The position numbers were made by a program, and so were the translations under genes. Shown here piece by piece: positions 9,133 through 19,300 of a stretch of 64,000 bases of DNA. The notes under the pieces were generated by a model that was not told the DNA's origin, made no database searches, and saw nothing but the letters and a program-made list of their open reading frames with translations. Each line of letters opens with the position of its first letter. The stretch's first letter is position 1. The DNA is from AP-15 sp963737145 (lineage in GTDB: Bacteria; Pseudomonadota; Alphaproteobacteria; ATCC43930; CGMCC-115725), in assembly GCA_963737145.1 (NCBI GenBank), contig CAVTRO010000007.1, positions 1,817,520-1,881,519 on the forward strand, read 5' to 3'.

Positions 9133-9486
9133 TCAGGCCGCACTGAGCTCCTTCATTACCTCCTCTTCGGTCGTGAACGGCACCTCCTCGACATGCACCA
9201 CTTCTGTCTTGTTCGATCCGATCACGACAATCTCGTTTGCGAACCGACCGTTGAACCTTCCGGTCACGGTATACGACGTGGTCCCCGACGTGAGCGGCCC
9301 GGTCCATCCCATCACCGAGACGGCTAAACCACCCACAAAGGTGGGGTCTTGCTTGAGTTGGAAGCCAGAGCTGAACCTTGGCGCGTGTCCGCGAACCGTC
9401 ACGCGGTAAAATCCGGGCTGTCGGAGGCCCGTCCAAATATACTCGACCTCAGCGGTGTCGAAGGGCTCAAGCTGGAAAAACGGCAT
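9133..9486 (-). CDS. hypothetical protein
   Basis: A 117-residue protein starting MPFFQLEPFDTAEVEYIW, with a clear ribosome site (AAGGAG, seven bases before ATG). Composition suggests a beta-rich soluble domain (YRVTVRG, SVMGWTG, YTVTGRFNGRF), followed by an acidic C-terminus. No signal peptide and no family that I recognise. Longer upstream starts exist but lack the ribosome site. Confidence 0.65.
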   Translation of the reverse strand: MPFFQLEPFDTAEVEYIWTGLRQPGFYRVTVRGHAPRFSSGFQLKQDPTFVGGLAVSVMGWTGPLTSGTTSYTVTGRFNGRFANEIVVIGSNKTEVVHVEEVPFTTEEEVMKELSAA

Positions 9487-9739
9487 GATGTCGCTCCTTT
9501 GCACTCTCATTGCGGGGTTGGCGGGGTAGCCCAACCCACGTGCAGTCTCGACGCATTTTCTGTCAGATGACGTGAGCTAGCTCACAGACACAGAAAAAAG
9601 ATCGGAGGGACCGTATCAGCTGCGCCCGGCAAGCCAGTTCGCGGAGCTATGGCCAGAAGTTGGTGACGGCATGACGGGGTAAGACTGGACAGCGCACCGA
9701 TCTGGCCGAATGACAGCACCCCACCGGTAACCGCGCCCA

Positions 9740-9976
9740 CTCGTTATCGACGGCGTTTCCGGCACCGGCAAAACTTCGGTCTGCAATGAATTGCAGCGGC
9801 GCGGCTACCACGCCATCCATGGTGACCGGGAATTGGCGTATTTAGGCGATGCGGAAGCTCAGTGTTTCGGCGAGGGTCATGGGTATGCCGCTGCGGCGGG
9901 TCGGGCCCGCGCTGTACCGACCACGCGGTCACGGCCGAGGCTCCTGGAAGTGTCGCCAATCTAAATTGGACTCGAT
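9740..9976 (+). pseudogene. P-loop kinase/ATPase N-terminal remnant
   Basis: LVIDGVSGTGKTSVCNELQ followed by HAIHGDRELAYLGD is a typical start of small AAA-type nucleoside or shikimate-like kinases, with Walker A GVSGTGKTS. There is no start codon: an in-frame TAA lies ten bases upstream. Homology fades after about 40 residues. The rest of 9.5-10.1 kb shows nothing else I can support. Confidence 0.55.
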
Positions 9977-10085
9977 AGCTCGGGACATCACGGGGCAGCG
10001 TCCTGGCAAGTGGCTTTTCCGCAATAGGGCTATCGGATCGCACGTCGGCTCCTTTGTAACGCCCGCAGAGGACCCGCGACTATGA

Positions 10086-10472
10086 CTACCTGTAGGACTG
10101 ACCGCAATGAGGCATGAAGGGCGATCCCCACCGCGGAGGCTGAGCGTTCGCTGTCGCATGAAGGAGGAGACCTTCGCCGGAATACGCGGCAACGGGCGAG
10201 ACGCGCCGTGCGCTCGTTCGTGACGCGCGGCTAATGACGGACTGGTCCTCCGTCCTCGCCAGCGCGAACCCGCTGCGCAAGGCTAACGCTTCGTGCGACC
10301 ATCTCGCAAAGACGTTGGCCGCGACCTCTGCGGCCGAAGCAATGGCGTGTTCTAGGTTTCCAGAACCAAGCCGTGCGCGCAGTTCGAAGCGCTCATAGCC
10401 GAAACGGAACACGACCACCGGCTCAGCGCCGAATTGAACGGATGCTAGTTCAAAGGTTGTTTCGTCGGGCAT
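10086..10472 (-). CDS. hypothetical protein
   Basis: A 128-residue protein starting MPDETTFELASVQFGAEP, with a good ribosome site (GGAAAAGGATC before ATG). The first 70 residues look like a compact alpha/beta domain (VVVFRFGYERFELRARLG, then a helix AIASAAEVAANVFARW). The C-terminal third is less protein-like and may be out of frame. Family unknown. Transcribed away from the SDR gene at 10.7 kb, with which it may share a divergent promoter region. Confidence 0.5.
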   Translation of the reverse strand: MPDETTFELASVQFGAEPVVVFRFGYERFELRARLGSGNLEHAIASAAEVAANVFARWSHEALALRSGFALARTEDQSVISRASRTSARRVSPVAAYSGEGLLLHATANAQPPRWGSPFMPHCGQSYR

Positions 10473-10718
10473 GATCCTTTTCCTTTCGTGCTGTCTAGCA
10501 TTATCACGTATCGAACTTACTATCCGATCATCGCGGACGGCCCGGTCCACTCCTCCCAGTCGCAAATCGCGATTCCATCGCGCGAACAGCTTTCTTTACT
10601 CATCGAAGCGGCCAGTTTAGAGGTCAAGCGATGGATGGGCGACTGGTCCGCAGCGCCAAGGCGCCACAAGCAGCCGAGATCATCCCGCTTGGTAGACTTC
10701 AATAAGCGAGGCGATCCG

Positions 10719-11483
10719 ATGAGCTTTACCCGATACGGGTCACTCGAAGGCCGAACGGTGATCATCACCGGCAGCGCCAGTGGCATTGGCGCATCCTTTG
10801 TCCGCGCCTTTGTCGAGAACGGTGCCAAGGTCGCGTTCCTCGACCAGCAGCGCGAAACCGGCGCCACACTCGCCGAATTGCTCGGCGAAGGTGCGGCGCG
10901 TCCACTGTTCCTGCCCTGCGATCTCGCCGACATCGCGGCGCTGCGCGCCGCGCTCGGCGAGATTCGCGCGGCATTCGGCCCCGCTGCCGTACTGGTCAAC
11001 AACGCTGCCAACGACCAGCGCTACGAGTTCGATCAGATCACACCGGAGCAATTCGACCGCACGATTGCGGTCAATTTCCGCCATTTGTTTTTCGCGGCAC
11101 AAGCAATCGTGCCGCAGATGCGCGAGCTGGGCTACGGCTCGATCGTCAATATGTCCTCGGTGTCGTGGATGCGCGGCATCCCGCTGCTCGAAGCCTATGC
11201 CTCGGCCAAGGCAGCGATCGTCGGCTTCACCGATACGCTCGCCCGGGCGCTGGGGCCGCACCGCATCCGGGTCAACGCGATCGCGCCCGGCACCGTGCTC
11301 ACCGAGCGCCGCCGCCAGCTGTGGTTTCAGACCGAAGCGCAGGTCGATGCGGCACGCGCGGCGCAATGCCTGCCCGACCTGATTGTGCCGGAGGACATCG
11401 CGAATCTCGCGCTGTTCCTCGCCTCCGACGACAGCCGGCTGATCACCAAGCAGACGATCTCGGTCAACGCCGGCGTGCTTTGA
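10719..11483 (+). CDS. SDR family NAD(P)-dependent oxidoreductase
   Basis: A 254-residue classical short-chain dehydrogenase acting on an alcohol or sugar with NAD(P). Cofactor motif TGSASGIG (about residues 16-23), NNAA (about residue 91), catalytic Ser in NMSSVSW, and YASAK with the active-site Tyr and Lys (about residues 156-160). The C-terminus RLITKQTISVNAG is the usual SDR ending. ATG at 10719 gives the family N-terminus and follows GAGGCGAT. An acidic residue after the second beta strand (FLDQQRE) suggests NAD preference. The substrate is not evident, and flanking sequences are gene fragments. Confidence 0.9.
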   Translation: MSFTRYGSLEGRTVIITGSASGIGASFVRAFVENGAKVAFLDQQRETGATLAELLGEGAARPLFLPCDLADIAALRAALGEIRAAFGPAAVLVNNAANDQRYEFDQITPEQFDRTIAVNFRHLFFAAQAIVPQMRELGYGSIVNMSSVSWMRGIPLLEAYASAKAAIVGFTDTLARALGPHRIRVNAIAPGTVLTERRRQLWFQTEAQVDAARAAQCLPDLIVPEDIANLALFLASDDSRLITKQTISVNAGVL

Positions 11484-11537
11484 CGAACCCTTCGACCGAA
11501 AATAGATCAGATCAAGTCTGACCTGCATCACGCGCCG

Positions 11538-11669
11538 GTCACTTGCGAGCACGTGATCGGCGCTGCCGCGGCGCTGGGCGAGGCTGTGCTGCGCGCCGGC
11601 GGGACGCTGCCCCTCCTCGCCACCAGCCGCGAGCCGCTGCGGGCGGAAGGCGAGTGGGTCTACCCGGTG
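11538..11669 (+). pseudogene. NB-ARC-type regulator ATPase, internal fragment
   Basis: The reading CEHVIGAAAALGEAVLRA, then LLATSREPLRAEGEWVYPV is the ATPase core signature of large winged-helix or LuxR-type regulators with an NB-ARC domain (family consensus LDNCEHV...TSREPLxxxGEWVYPV). Only about 44 residues are present, with no start, and they pass directly into an unrelated amidohydrolase fragment at about 11671. Confidence 0.65.
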
Positions 11670-11670
11670 C

Positions 11671-12210
11671 GAGCCGGCCACGGCCGAGGACATCGCCGAA
11701 ATGCGCCGGCTGACCGAGGAAGCGGTGCTCGCCGGCGCTTTTGGTTTCACGACCTCACGCACCAACGCACACAACACGACGCAGGGCGAGATGGTGCCGG
11801 GCCGCTTCGCCGAGATCGACGAGCTGACCGGCATCGGCGCGGGTCTGGGTGCTGCGCGTGCCGGCACCTTCGGGATGAACAGCGATTTCGAGGATGAGAC
11901 AGCTGAGTTCGCCTGGATTACGCGGCTCGCGAAGGAGACCGGTCGGCCGGTGTGGTTTCTGCTCACTGACCGGCCGACCGACCCTGAGCGCTGGCGGCGC
12001 ATCATGGCCGGCGTGCACCAGGCGCGTGCCGAGGGCGCTTCAGTGACGGCGCAGGTTGCCGGCCGCCCGGTGGGTGTAATTCTCGGGATCGCGACCTCGT
12101 TCAATCCGTTCGCCCTCCGCGAACGCTACAAATTATTCAAGGCCTTGCCGTTGTCGGAGCGCCTTTGCCGCCTCCGCGACCCGGCGGTACGCCGGGCGAT
12201 CCTAGACGAC
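11671..12210 (+). pseudogene. D-aminoacylase-like amidohydrolase, internal fragment
   Basis: Starting at EPATAEDIAEMRRLTEEAV, the frame continues GAFGFTTSRTNAHNTTQGE, GRFAEIDEL, FEDETAEFAWITRLAKETG and RLRDPAVRRAILDD, in the order found in the middle of N-acyl-D-amino-acid deacylase-like amidohydrolases (over 500 residues). The metal-binding N-terminus (HxH) and the C-terminus are missing. After about 12210 the frame degenerates. It is a dead fragment fused to the regulator fragment before it. Confidence 0.7.
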
Positions 12211-12563
12211 CGGCCGTGCGAATCGATGCAGAGCGGCGTTTCCGATCGGCACCGATCGGACCCCCACGCTGATCGAATTCGGCATCCGTTATCAGTGCGT
12301 TATGCTGCTTCGGCAGAGGGTCCCGATTGGATGCCATTTCACACCCCGCCGCAACCCGGGCAGACAAACCCTTCTGGCCAACGACGCTCGAAAAGGTACT
12401 CCGCACACGCGCCTTCCGTGGCGAAGCGGCCCTGAAACTCGACCAACGACTTCGGAACCGTAGAAGTAGACATTCCTCACAAATGTTCGCCCTGTAGTCT
12501 AATTGATGATTTTTCATTCGTCTGATATAGTGTTGGAGCGGTGGCGTAGGGTTTGCAGCAATC

Positions 12564-13283
12564 ATGAACGACGCGGACCTCGACAAGTGGATCAGCGGCG
12601 AGACTGATACTTTTTTCAATCCCGGCAAAAACGGGGTTTTGCTTCGGTGGTGCGGAGCGTTTGCCTCCCGTCAGGGGTTCGCCATAGTTTTTGCTGCCGG
12701 GTGTGTTCTTAGCGTGACTGGATTTAGCATTTCTCGGACATCTAGCTCAGGACGGAACGAGATGTCGCCTTCCGCTCACTCTTCGTTGCCCCCGATGACA
12801 GCCGTTGTCCCACCTCGACCCGAACCCTTGCCCTCCTCGGGCAAGGCTCCGGCGCATAGCGCCGAGTCCGGGCTATCCATCGCCCAAGCCTCCACCCGAC
12901 CGAATTTGACCGACCGCGTGGATGTCTTCATGAACTCCTATTGGCAATCGGTCGAGCAGAGCAGTGACCGCGTGCTCTCATATCTCGATTCGATCTACGC
13001 ACCGATGCTGACCTATTACGGCAAACTGCTCCCCAAACGAGCCGTCCTGCGAGATAAATATTATTTTCTCAAGCAATGGCCGATCCGCCAGACGTGGCAG
13101 GCCGAGAGTCCAAACATTTCTTGCAATAAAGCGCGGTCGGAATGCGAGATCACCGGGCTACGAAAATACAAGGCGATGAATGCGGATCGGCACGCGTCTG
13201 GTATGGTGCGTTATGCGTATTCGATCAGCTTCTCAGATGTATCACCGCAGATCGTGGCCGAGGACAGCAAGGCCATTCGCTAA
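12564..13283 (+). CDS. membrane-anchored protein with periplasmic NTF2-like domain
   Basis: A 239-residue protein. One transmembrane segment (FAIVFAAGCVLSVTGFSI, about residues 38-55) is followed by a Ser/Pro-rich linker (about 60-120). The folded C-terminal domain has FMNSYWQSVEQ, LDSIYAPMLTYYGK, VLRDKYYFLKQWPIR and CEITGLRKY. The order resembles NTF2/SnoaL-like domains often found at the end of alphaproteobacterial caspase-like or kinase proteins. The final strands look short compared with such domains, so the C-terminus may be truncated or frameshifted near 13270. Function unknown. Confidence 0.6.
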   Translation: MNDADLDKWISGETDTFFNPGKNGVLLRWCGAFASRQGFAIVFAAGCVLSVTGFSISRTSSSGRNEMSPSAHSSLPPMTAVVPPRPEPLPSSGKAPAHSAESGLSIAQASTRPNLTDRVDVFMNSYWQSVEQSSDRVLSYLDSIYAPMLTYYGKLLPKRAVLRDKYYFLKQWPIRQTWQAESPNISCNKARSECEITGLRKYKAMNADRHASGMVRYAYSISFSDVSPQIVAEDSKAIR

Positions 13284-13698
13284 GCCGTACTCTTCTCCCA
13301 CTGGATTGGTCTCGTTGGGCGTAGCTCGGAGTCCAGGCTAACAGCGCCAGCGCAATCTATTTTCAATCGGGTCGTTTTGCGGATCGCGGCACGTCACCCT
13401 GCACCTCGATCCGCGGCAGCCCGTCGTCACGACGGTTCGTCTCTAGTCGAACCAAGGGGACGCAGCGATGATCTCGCGCATTTCGATTGCCGAGGGCTGG
13501 GTTGCACATCGCTGGAAAGCGGACGTTTAACGGCTGAAGTCACTCCACTCTTGATGTCAATCTCTCGTGGCGTGTTGCTTAGGTCTGTGTCAAGGCCCTC
13601 CAGCTATTGCCGGTGTCCAGTCGAAATTGGGTGCAGTTCAAGCACAGCACTTTCATGCTATCAAATGGCGAACTTCGCCTCGCGTACAGGAGCCATTG
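13284..13698. other. no supported gene
   Basis: About 415 bases with overlapping short open frames but no ribosome sites or recognisable protein. It may contain the promoter of the hydrolase that starts at 13699. Confidence 0.5.
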
Positions 13699-14707
13699 AT
13701 GGCCCGCTCTCGGAGCCGTCTCACCGCCGAAATCGATTTTGACCGCGATGGCAAACAGCACGGCTTTATCCGGCTGCCCTATTCGGTGCACCGCTCGGCC
13801 TATGGCTGGATCCCGATCCCGGTCGCCTGCATCAAGAACGGCGACGGCCCGCGAGTCTCTGCTGATGGCCGGCAACCACGGCGACGAATACGAGGGCCAG
13901 GTCGCTCTCGGCAAGCTGATCCGCAGCCTCGAAGCGGAGGAGGTGTGCGGCCGCATCATCATCCTGCCGTCGGCGAACTTCCCGGCGGCGATGGCCGGAA
14001 TGCGCACCTCGCCACTCGACGGAGGCAATCTCAATCGCAGCTTTCCGGGCGACCCCTATGGCGGCCCGACCGCGCAGATCGCCGACTACATTGAGAGTGT
14101 GCTGCTGCCGCAGTGCGATTTCGTGTTCGATTTTCACTCGGGCGGCAGCTCGCTCACCTATGTGCCGAGCGCGCTGATGCGCCGCCCACAAACGCCCGAG
14201 ATCCTAGCGCAGGGCATCGAGATGCTGCGCACCTTTGGCGCGCCCGTCGCCTACCTCGTCGATGCCGCGTTGGGCGACCACACCCTGACCGCGGCAGCGG
14301 CGCGCGCCGAGGTGCGGCACATGAGCACCGAGACCGCCGGCGGCGGCCAGGTGACGCCCACCGCGCTGCGCATCATGGAAAGCGGCATCCGGCGCGTCCT
14401 GGCCAAGGTCGGGGCGCTGAGCGGCGAGCCGCCGCCGGCCGCGGCCGAGACTCGGATCATGCAGGTGCGCGGCCAGGATTATTATGTCTATGCCCCCGAC
14501 CCCGGGCTTTTCGAGCCCCTCGTCGAACTGGGCGAAGAGGTAACCGCGGGCACCCCGGCCGCGATCATCCATCCGAACGACACGCCGTGGCGCGAGCCCG
14601 CCATCGCCGCCTTCGGCCGCGCCGGCACCGTCATCTGCAAGCGTGTCCCCGGCCGCGTCGAGCGGGGCGATTGCCTCTTTCACCTTGCGGACGATTTCGT
14701 GCCGTGA
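13699..14707 (+). CDS. succinylglutamate desuccinylase/aspartoacylase family hydrolase (one frameshift)
   Basis: Zinc-dependent M14-like deacylase, most like the N-acetyl-diaminobutyrate deacetylase (DoeB) type. The first frame gives MARSRSRLTAEIDFDRDGKQ up to NGDGPRV; the next frame continues LLMAGNHGDEYEGQ, with zinc ligands in HGDE, then GNLNRSFPG and DFHSGG (third zinc ligand). A C-terminal beta barrel ends in GRVERGDCLFHLADDF. One extra T at about 13858, next to GAGTC, separates the two parts. Corrected length is about 335 residues, normal for the family. The substrate is not proven; no ectoine genes are nearby. Confidence 0.85.
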
Positions 14708-14750
14708 GTCGCGCCACCTACCGCACCGTGGGCACGGGCGCGGAGGCCCG

Positions 14751-15164
14751 TCAGGACTCACTGCCGACCAGGTTCCCATTCGGATATCGAGGCACTTCCC
14801 TACCGTCAGTCAGCCAGGGTGGTTCATGCGAAGTCCAGATATGCATAGCCGGTGTTACGCCTGGGTCGTCATCGAGCGTTGCCACCCGGAGGATGATATG
14901 CGGTTGGGACGGTCGCTCGGCGATAAGCTGCGTTCCACAAACCGAACAAAAGCGGCGCAGCTTCCCCGGTGAGGACTCGTAGGCGGAGAGTTTCTCCTCG
15001 CCCGCTGTCCAGCGAAACTGATCCTGCATAACCCCAGCTGTAGAAGCGAAGGCTGCAGCGTGAGCTTTCCTGCATGTCACGCAGTGACAATGCCCGATCG
15101 GCATGTCGAGTTGGTCCACTTCGTAGCAAACCGCCTTGCAAAGGCAGCTTCCTTTCAAGCTCAT
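14751..15164 (-). CDS. GFA/CENP-V family zinc protein
   Basis: A 137-residue GFA-domain protein, named for glutathione-dependent formaldehyde-activating enzyme; most members have unknown substrates. Zinc ligands: SCLCKAV (about residues 6-12), HCHCVTCRK (about 25-33) and CSVCG (about 93-97). ATG at 15164 follows AAGGGAG at good spacing and gives the family start MSLKGSCLC. It lies 20 bases after the corrected end of the SGNH hydrolase gene, so the two are likely co-transcribed. Confidence 0.88.
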   Translation of the reverse strand: MSLKGSCLCKAVCYEVDQLDMPIGHCHCVTCRKAHAAAFASTAGVMQDQFRWTAGEEKLSAYESSPGKLRRFCSVCGTQLIAERPSQPHIILRVATLDDDPGVTPAMHIWTSHEPPWLTDGREVPRYPNGNLVGSES

Positions 15165-15184
15165 GCGTTCTCCCTTCCGTCCGC

Positions 15185-15807
15185 TTAGCTCGAAGCGGCA
15201 CGATCTATCCACGCGCGCCAGCCTGCCCAGTTCTCGACCGCATCGCCGATCACGGCATAGCCACCCTCATTCGGATGTACGCCACCGCCGCCGCGATCTC
15301 GCGCTCCCAGATGTCAGATGCGGCCACGAGATCAAACACATCAAGGTACGGAACCCTCAAACGAGCGCAGAGGGAAGCAAAGTCATCCGACAAATGACGG
15401 ATCCTTCTATCGACCGCGATGTCACAGATCGGCAGTGGGCCCACCATCAACGTCGGGCGCCAAGCGACCGCCGCTGTTAAGATGGCCTCAGCGTTTGTCA
15501 GTGCTCGACCGGGTGCAACGCGCACGCCGCCGATATCCTCGCCTGGGCAGCAATCGTTAGCGCCGAACGAAAAGACGAGGCGGCCGTCGTGCTCCGGTGG
15601 CAACCTGGCCTCGGCCTCGCGCTGCCAACGCGCCAGTACATCCGCGCTCGTGTCACGACGAACACCAAGGTTGTAGCACGTTAAGTCGCGACCGCTGCGG
15701 CGTGCTGAGGCGCAGATTCGGCCAACCCATCCGAGGCACGCATCGTCGCCCGTGCCGTTGACCATGCTGTCGCCGAAGAAGCAGATGCGTACCGGCACGG
15801 AGATCAT
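15185..15807 (-). CDS. GDSL/SGNH family lipase-esterase (one frameshift)
   Basis: Serine hydrolase of the SGNH fold. Block I is ICFFGDSMVNGTGD (Ser about residue 13), and block III is FSFGANDCC. The uncorrected frame stops early after EREIAAAVAY. In the next frame the C-terminal block V is intact: GVHPNEGGYAVIGDAVENW, with the active-site His, followed by a stop at 15185. One base seems to be missing in the GCGGCGGCGG run near 15290. Corrected length about 207 residues. No signal peptide, so probably cytosolic. First gene of a pair with the GFA gene. Confidence 0.85.
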
Positions 15808-15988
15808 CTTCGCAGTTCACCACGGGAGCCCTGGTACGGAAAGTTGCCAGGCGCGGCGGGCGCTGATGTCAGCGTGTGCAGAGTCGAGTGCGAATGTCCG
15901 CTCCGCAGCCGTCTTAACTGTTCGACCGCGCGGCTGAGTTTATTTAGTCAGGTCGCCTTGTAGCGCGTGACGCCATGAACCGATTTTC

Positions 15989-18458
15989 CTAATCCCTTTG
16001 TCGGTCATCGGCCGCGGCCAGTTTGGGAATCCCCGCGAGAACCGCGCGCAGCTTTGCGGCGAGTTCGACCTGTCGATAAGGTTTGCCGAGGATCGGCAGG
16101 CTCGCGGCGGCAGCGTCCGGCGATATTCTTGCCGAATAGCCCGACCCCAGCAGGATCTTGAGTTCCGGTCGAATCTGCCGCGCCCGCCGGGCCAGTTCAC
16201 CGCCGCTGATGCCGTGCGGCATCACCAAGTCGGTGAACAGCAGGTCAATCGGCTCGCCACGCCTCAACACAGACAGCGCCTCGCGGCCGTTCTGCGCCGT
16301 CAGCACGCGGTAGCCGAGTTCCTCCATCCACGCCGTCACAATTTCGAGAACACCCTGGTCATCCTCGACCAGCAGCACGGTTTCACAGCCCTTAGCCAGC
16401 TCCTCGCCCGGTCGGTCCGGCGTTTTGCGCCCAAGTGCCATACCCTCAGCTTTGGGCAGGTAGATCATCGCCGTGGTACCGGCGCCGACTGCGCTGTCGA
16501 TGCGGACGTGGCCACCCGATTGCTCGACGAAACCGTAAACCTGGCTTAGACCCAGGCCGGTTCCCCGGCCTACTTCCTTGGTGGTGTAGAATGGCTCGAA
16601 AACCCGGTCGAGACGCTCTGGTGGGATGCCCACCCCGCTATCTGCGACTGAGAGCAAAACGTAATCGCCTGGCGCTGCACTGGGGGGCGCATCGGAGCCG
16701 CCGAGTATGGCATTCTGCAGCGAAATCGCAAGCCGCCCACCCGCCGGCATCGCGTCGCGCGCATTAAAGATCAGGTTGAGGATCGAATTTTCGAATTGCG
16801 CCGGGTCGACACGGCAAAGCCACAAATCGGGGTCGCACGCGATCGTGACTTCAATGGCCTCGCCAATGGCGCGGCGAAGTAGGCTCTCGTACTCGGTCAT
16901 CGCGTGCCCGAGATGGACGATTTCGGGGCGCAGATCCTGGCGCCGCGCGAAAGCGAGCAGCTGCTGCGCCAGCCGCGCTCCTTGCCAGGCAGCGCGCTGC
17001 GCCGCTTCGACATGGTGGCGCGCCGCCCCATCCGCTCCCGTCCAGCGTTCGAGCATATCGAGGTTGCCAGTAACCACCGTCAGCAGGTTGTTGAAGTCGT
17101 GGGCAACGCCACCAGTAAGCTGGCCCACTGCGTCCATCTTTTGCGATTGTCGCAGCGCCGCCTCGGCCTTTTCTCGCTCGGCTATCTCTTCTTCGAGTCG
17201 CAGAGTGCGTTGGGCAACGCGCTCCTCGAGGGTTTCGGCCAGCCGCTGCAATGCCTCTTCGGCCTTCTTTCGCTCAGTGATATCGACAAGCATGTTTACG
17301 GCGCCGATCAGCGCGCCCGAAGAATCGTGCAGCGGCGTCGGGTAGGGAATGAACGTGACCCAGGTGCCGTCGGGTCGCTCGGCGATCGATTCCGTGCCCC
17401 TGATCGGCCGGTCTTCTTTCAAAGCGATGGCCATCGGGCATTCATCGTGGGGCAATGACGTGCCGTCCGGCCGGAAGAGACGCCAGGTGACGCACCAGCG
17501 GTCGCTGCCTAATACCGGCCGGCGGCCGGCCAATTCGACCGCCGCCTTATTATAGAAGGTGATCCGCCCGGCCGTCGGTCGTATAGATGGCCGCTGGAAG
17601 CGCCTCGATCAGTTCGCGGAACCGCCGCTCGCGATCGCGCAATTCATTCTCCGCGCGTCGCTGCTCGGTTATATCCCGCAGACCGATCAGCAGCATGCCT
17701 CCTGAACGGCCCGGCAGCAAAAAGCGGCGCGCGTTGAGTACGAAGAGCCGATGCCCGATCTCCGGGAGATCATAATCAATCTCGAAGGGCTCGAACTCGG
17801 AATCGTCCGCTACCGTCCGCTGCAGCCGCATATGTAAGAGCGCATCGTCGAAAGCGCGGTTGCCGATCTCGGTAAGGGAAGTGCTTTGCGCCGAATCGCG
17901 CGACAAGCGGAACGCCGTGTAGAAGGCGCGATTTCCGGTGAGGAGGCGCAGTTCGCTGCTGAGAACGGCCAGCGGATCGGTTACGTTATTGAGAATGGTC
18001 TTGGTGTATTCGCGTTCGTAGATTGCTTGGTCGATACTGGCGCGGAACGCGGTTACATTGGCGAAGGTGAACACGGAGCCGCTGATCCGGTTGTCTCCCT
18101 GCGAATACGGCGCTACACGCAGAAGATACGACTTCTGCCCGTCACGGAAATCGTACCGGCATGCTGCGCCCGTGGCAATTGCCTGGGCGCACCACTCTTC
18201 CAGATCCCGCAAACCGCCGAGCACGGCGACATCGCCGGGCGGCCGGCCGATATCTGTCGGCGCGAAGCCAAGCAGCTCCGCCGCGACGCGGTTGAAGCAC
18301 GTGACGGTAAACTCGCGTGCGACGACGACGATCGGAACATCGACGCCATCGAGGATGTCAATTAGATCAAGCGTGGGCGAGCACGCGCCCGCCGTAGGAG
18401 GATGGACTTGGCGAAAATGAGCCCAGCCGTCAGAGCGGACCACGGCTTGTAACGTCAC
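15989..18458 (-). CDS. PAS-domain hybrid histidine kinase with receiver (one frameshift)
   Basis: Sensor kinase of about 820 residues once a break near 17576 is repaired. Order: PAS-like domain (LIDILDGVDVPIVVVARE, about residue 35); second PAS (ILNNVTDPLAVLSSELRLL); a third PAS that spans the break (ALPAAIYTTD before, RITFYNKAAVELAGR after); coiled coil; HisKA with the phospho-His in GGVAHDFNNLL; HATPase with NLIFNARDAMP, DSGVGIPP and GTGLGLSQVYG; receiver with phospho-Asp in LLFTDLVMPHG. No membrane segment, so a cytosolic sensor. Its start overlaps the MEDS gene stop by four bases (ATGA). The output partner is not visible in the window. Confidence 0.9.
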
Positions 18459-19300
18459 CGGTGCGCCGCTTCGGCAGTGTAGTATTGGCGGCTCATTTGC
18501 AGCACGGCCTCTGCCACCGTCGGCAGTATCTGACGCAAGGCCAGCAGCAACGCCTGGGCCGGCGGCATCTGAAACGGCGCCTGATATTGGGAGAGCAGCC
18601 GATCTTGAAGCACAACGGCCTCGTCCGGTCCGACTGTCTCGCGCAGCGCTTCAGCCACAGCGCGCTCCAGTCGCCCATAATCTTCAACCGGGATCAGGTG
18701 AGAGTGGTTGTCCCCGAGCCTGGGTAGCATCCGGGTATGCACATCGCCGTTGAAGTTATCCATCAGAAACGAGCAGAACACCGCGACGTTCTGCTCACGG
18801 CTGACCCGGTCAAACAGATCCTCCAAATTCATGCTCGCCGCGACGTCCCCTCGCTCCCAAAGGACGTTGACCATCTCGCCCCACCAGCGCACGTTTGAAT
18901 AGCGGCCCGCTGCGCGGGTCCGTGCGATTATCTCCCCGGCGAGACCAAGGAACATCGGCCCGTCCGGCATGGCATGACGCATGAACCGCGGCAAAAGTTC
19001 ATCAGCGTCAACGACGGTCAGCTGTCCGCGATCCTGCGCGCCCTTTACGTCCACCCCTTCCGCCACCAACCGCGGCCGAAACGCATCCCAATGCGCCAGA
19101 GTGGGGACGAGAATGACGCCTTCGCCGTTCGCCAGGGCGGCCGCAGCGAAGCGACACACCACGCGATTGAGAAAGTCTTGGTCCTGGTAAAGATGCACAA
19201 TGTGATCGCGCGGGGCGGCGTGCGCTAAAAGGTTGTCCCAAGCTTCGCCGTCGCCCGGGGTATGGTGGGATTCGTGCACTGGCTCGCTCACAGGTTCCAT
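18455..19300 (-). CDS. MEDS domain sensory protein
   Basis: A 281-residue cytosolic protein. Residues about 30-190 form a MEDS domain, a RecA-like sensory domain named from DcmR-type proteins: HIVHLYQDQDFLNRVVCRF, EGVILVPTLAHWDAF and RWWGEMVNVLWERGD. A helical C-terminal part (AVAEALRETVGPDEAVV to EAVLQMSRQYY) follows. A strong ribosome site (GGAGGAAG) precedes ATG. Translational overlap with the histidine kinase downstream indicates that the two form one signalling unit, with MEDS probably supplying or modulating the stimulus; this is inferred. Confidence 0.85.
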   Translation of the reverse strand: MEPVSEPVHESHHTPGDGEAWDNLLAHAAPRDHIVHLYQDQDFLNRVVCRFAAAALANGEGVILVPTLAHWDAFRPRLVAEGVDVKGAQDRGQLTVVDADELLPRFMRHAMPDGPMFLGLAGEIIARTRAAGRYSNVRWWGEMVNVLWERGDVAASMNLEDLFDRVSREQNVAVFCSFLMDNFNGDVHTRMLPRLGDNHSHLIPVEDYGRLERAVAEALRETVGPDEAVVLQDRLLSQYQAPFQMPPAQALLLALRQILPTVAEAVLQMSRQYYTAEAAHR

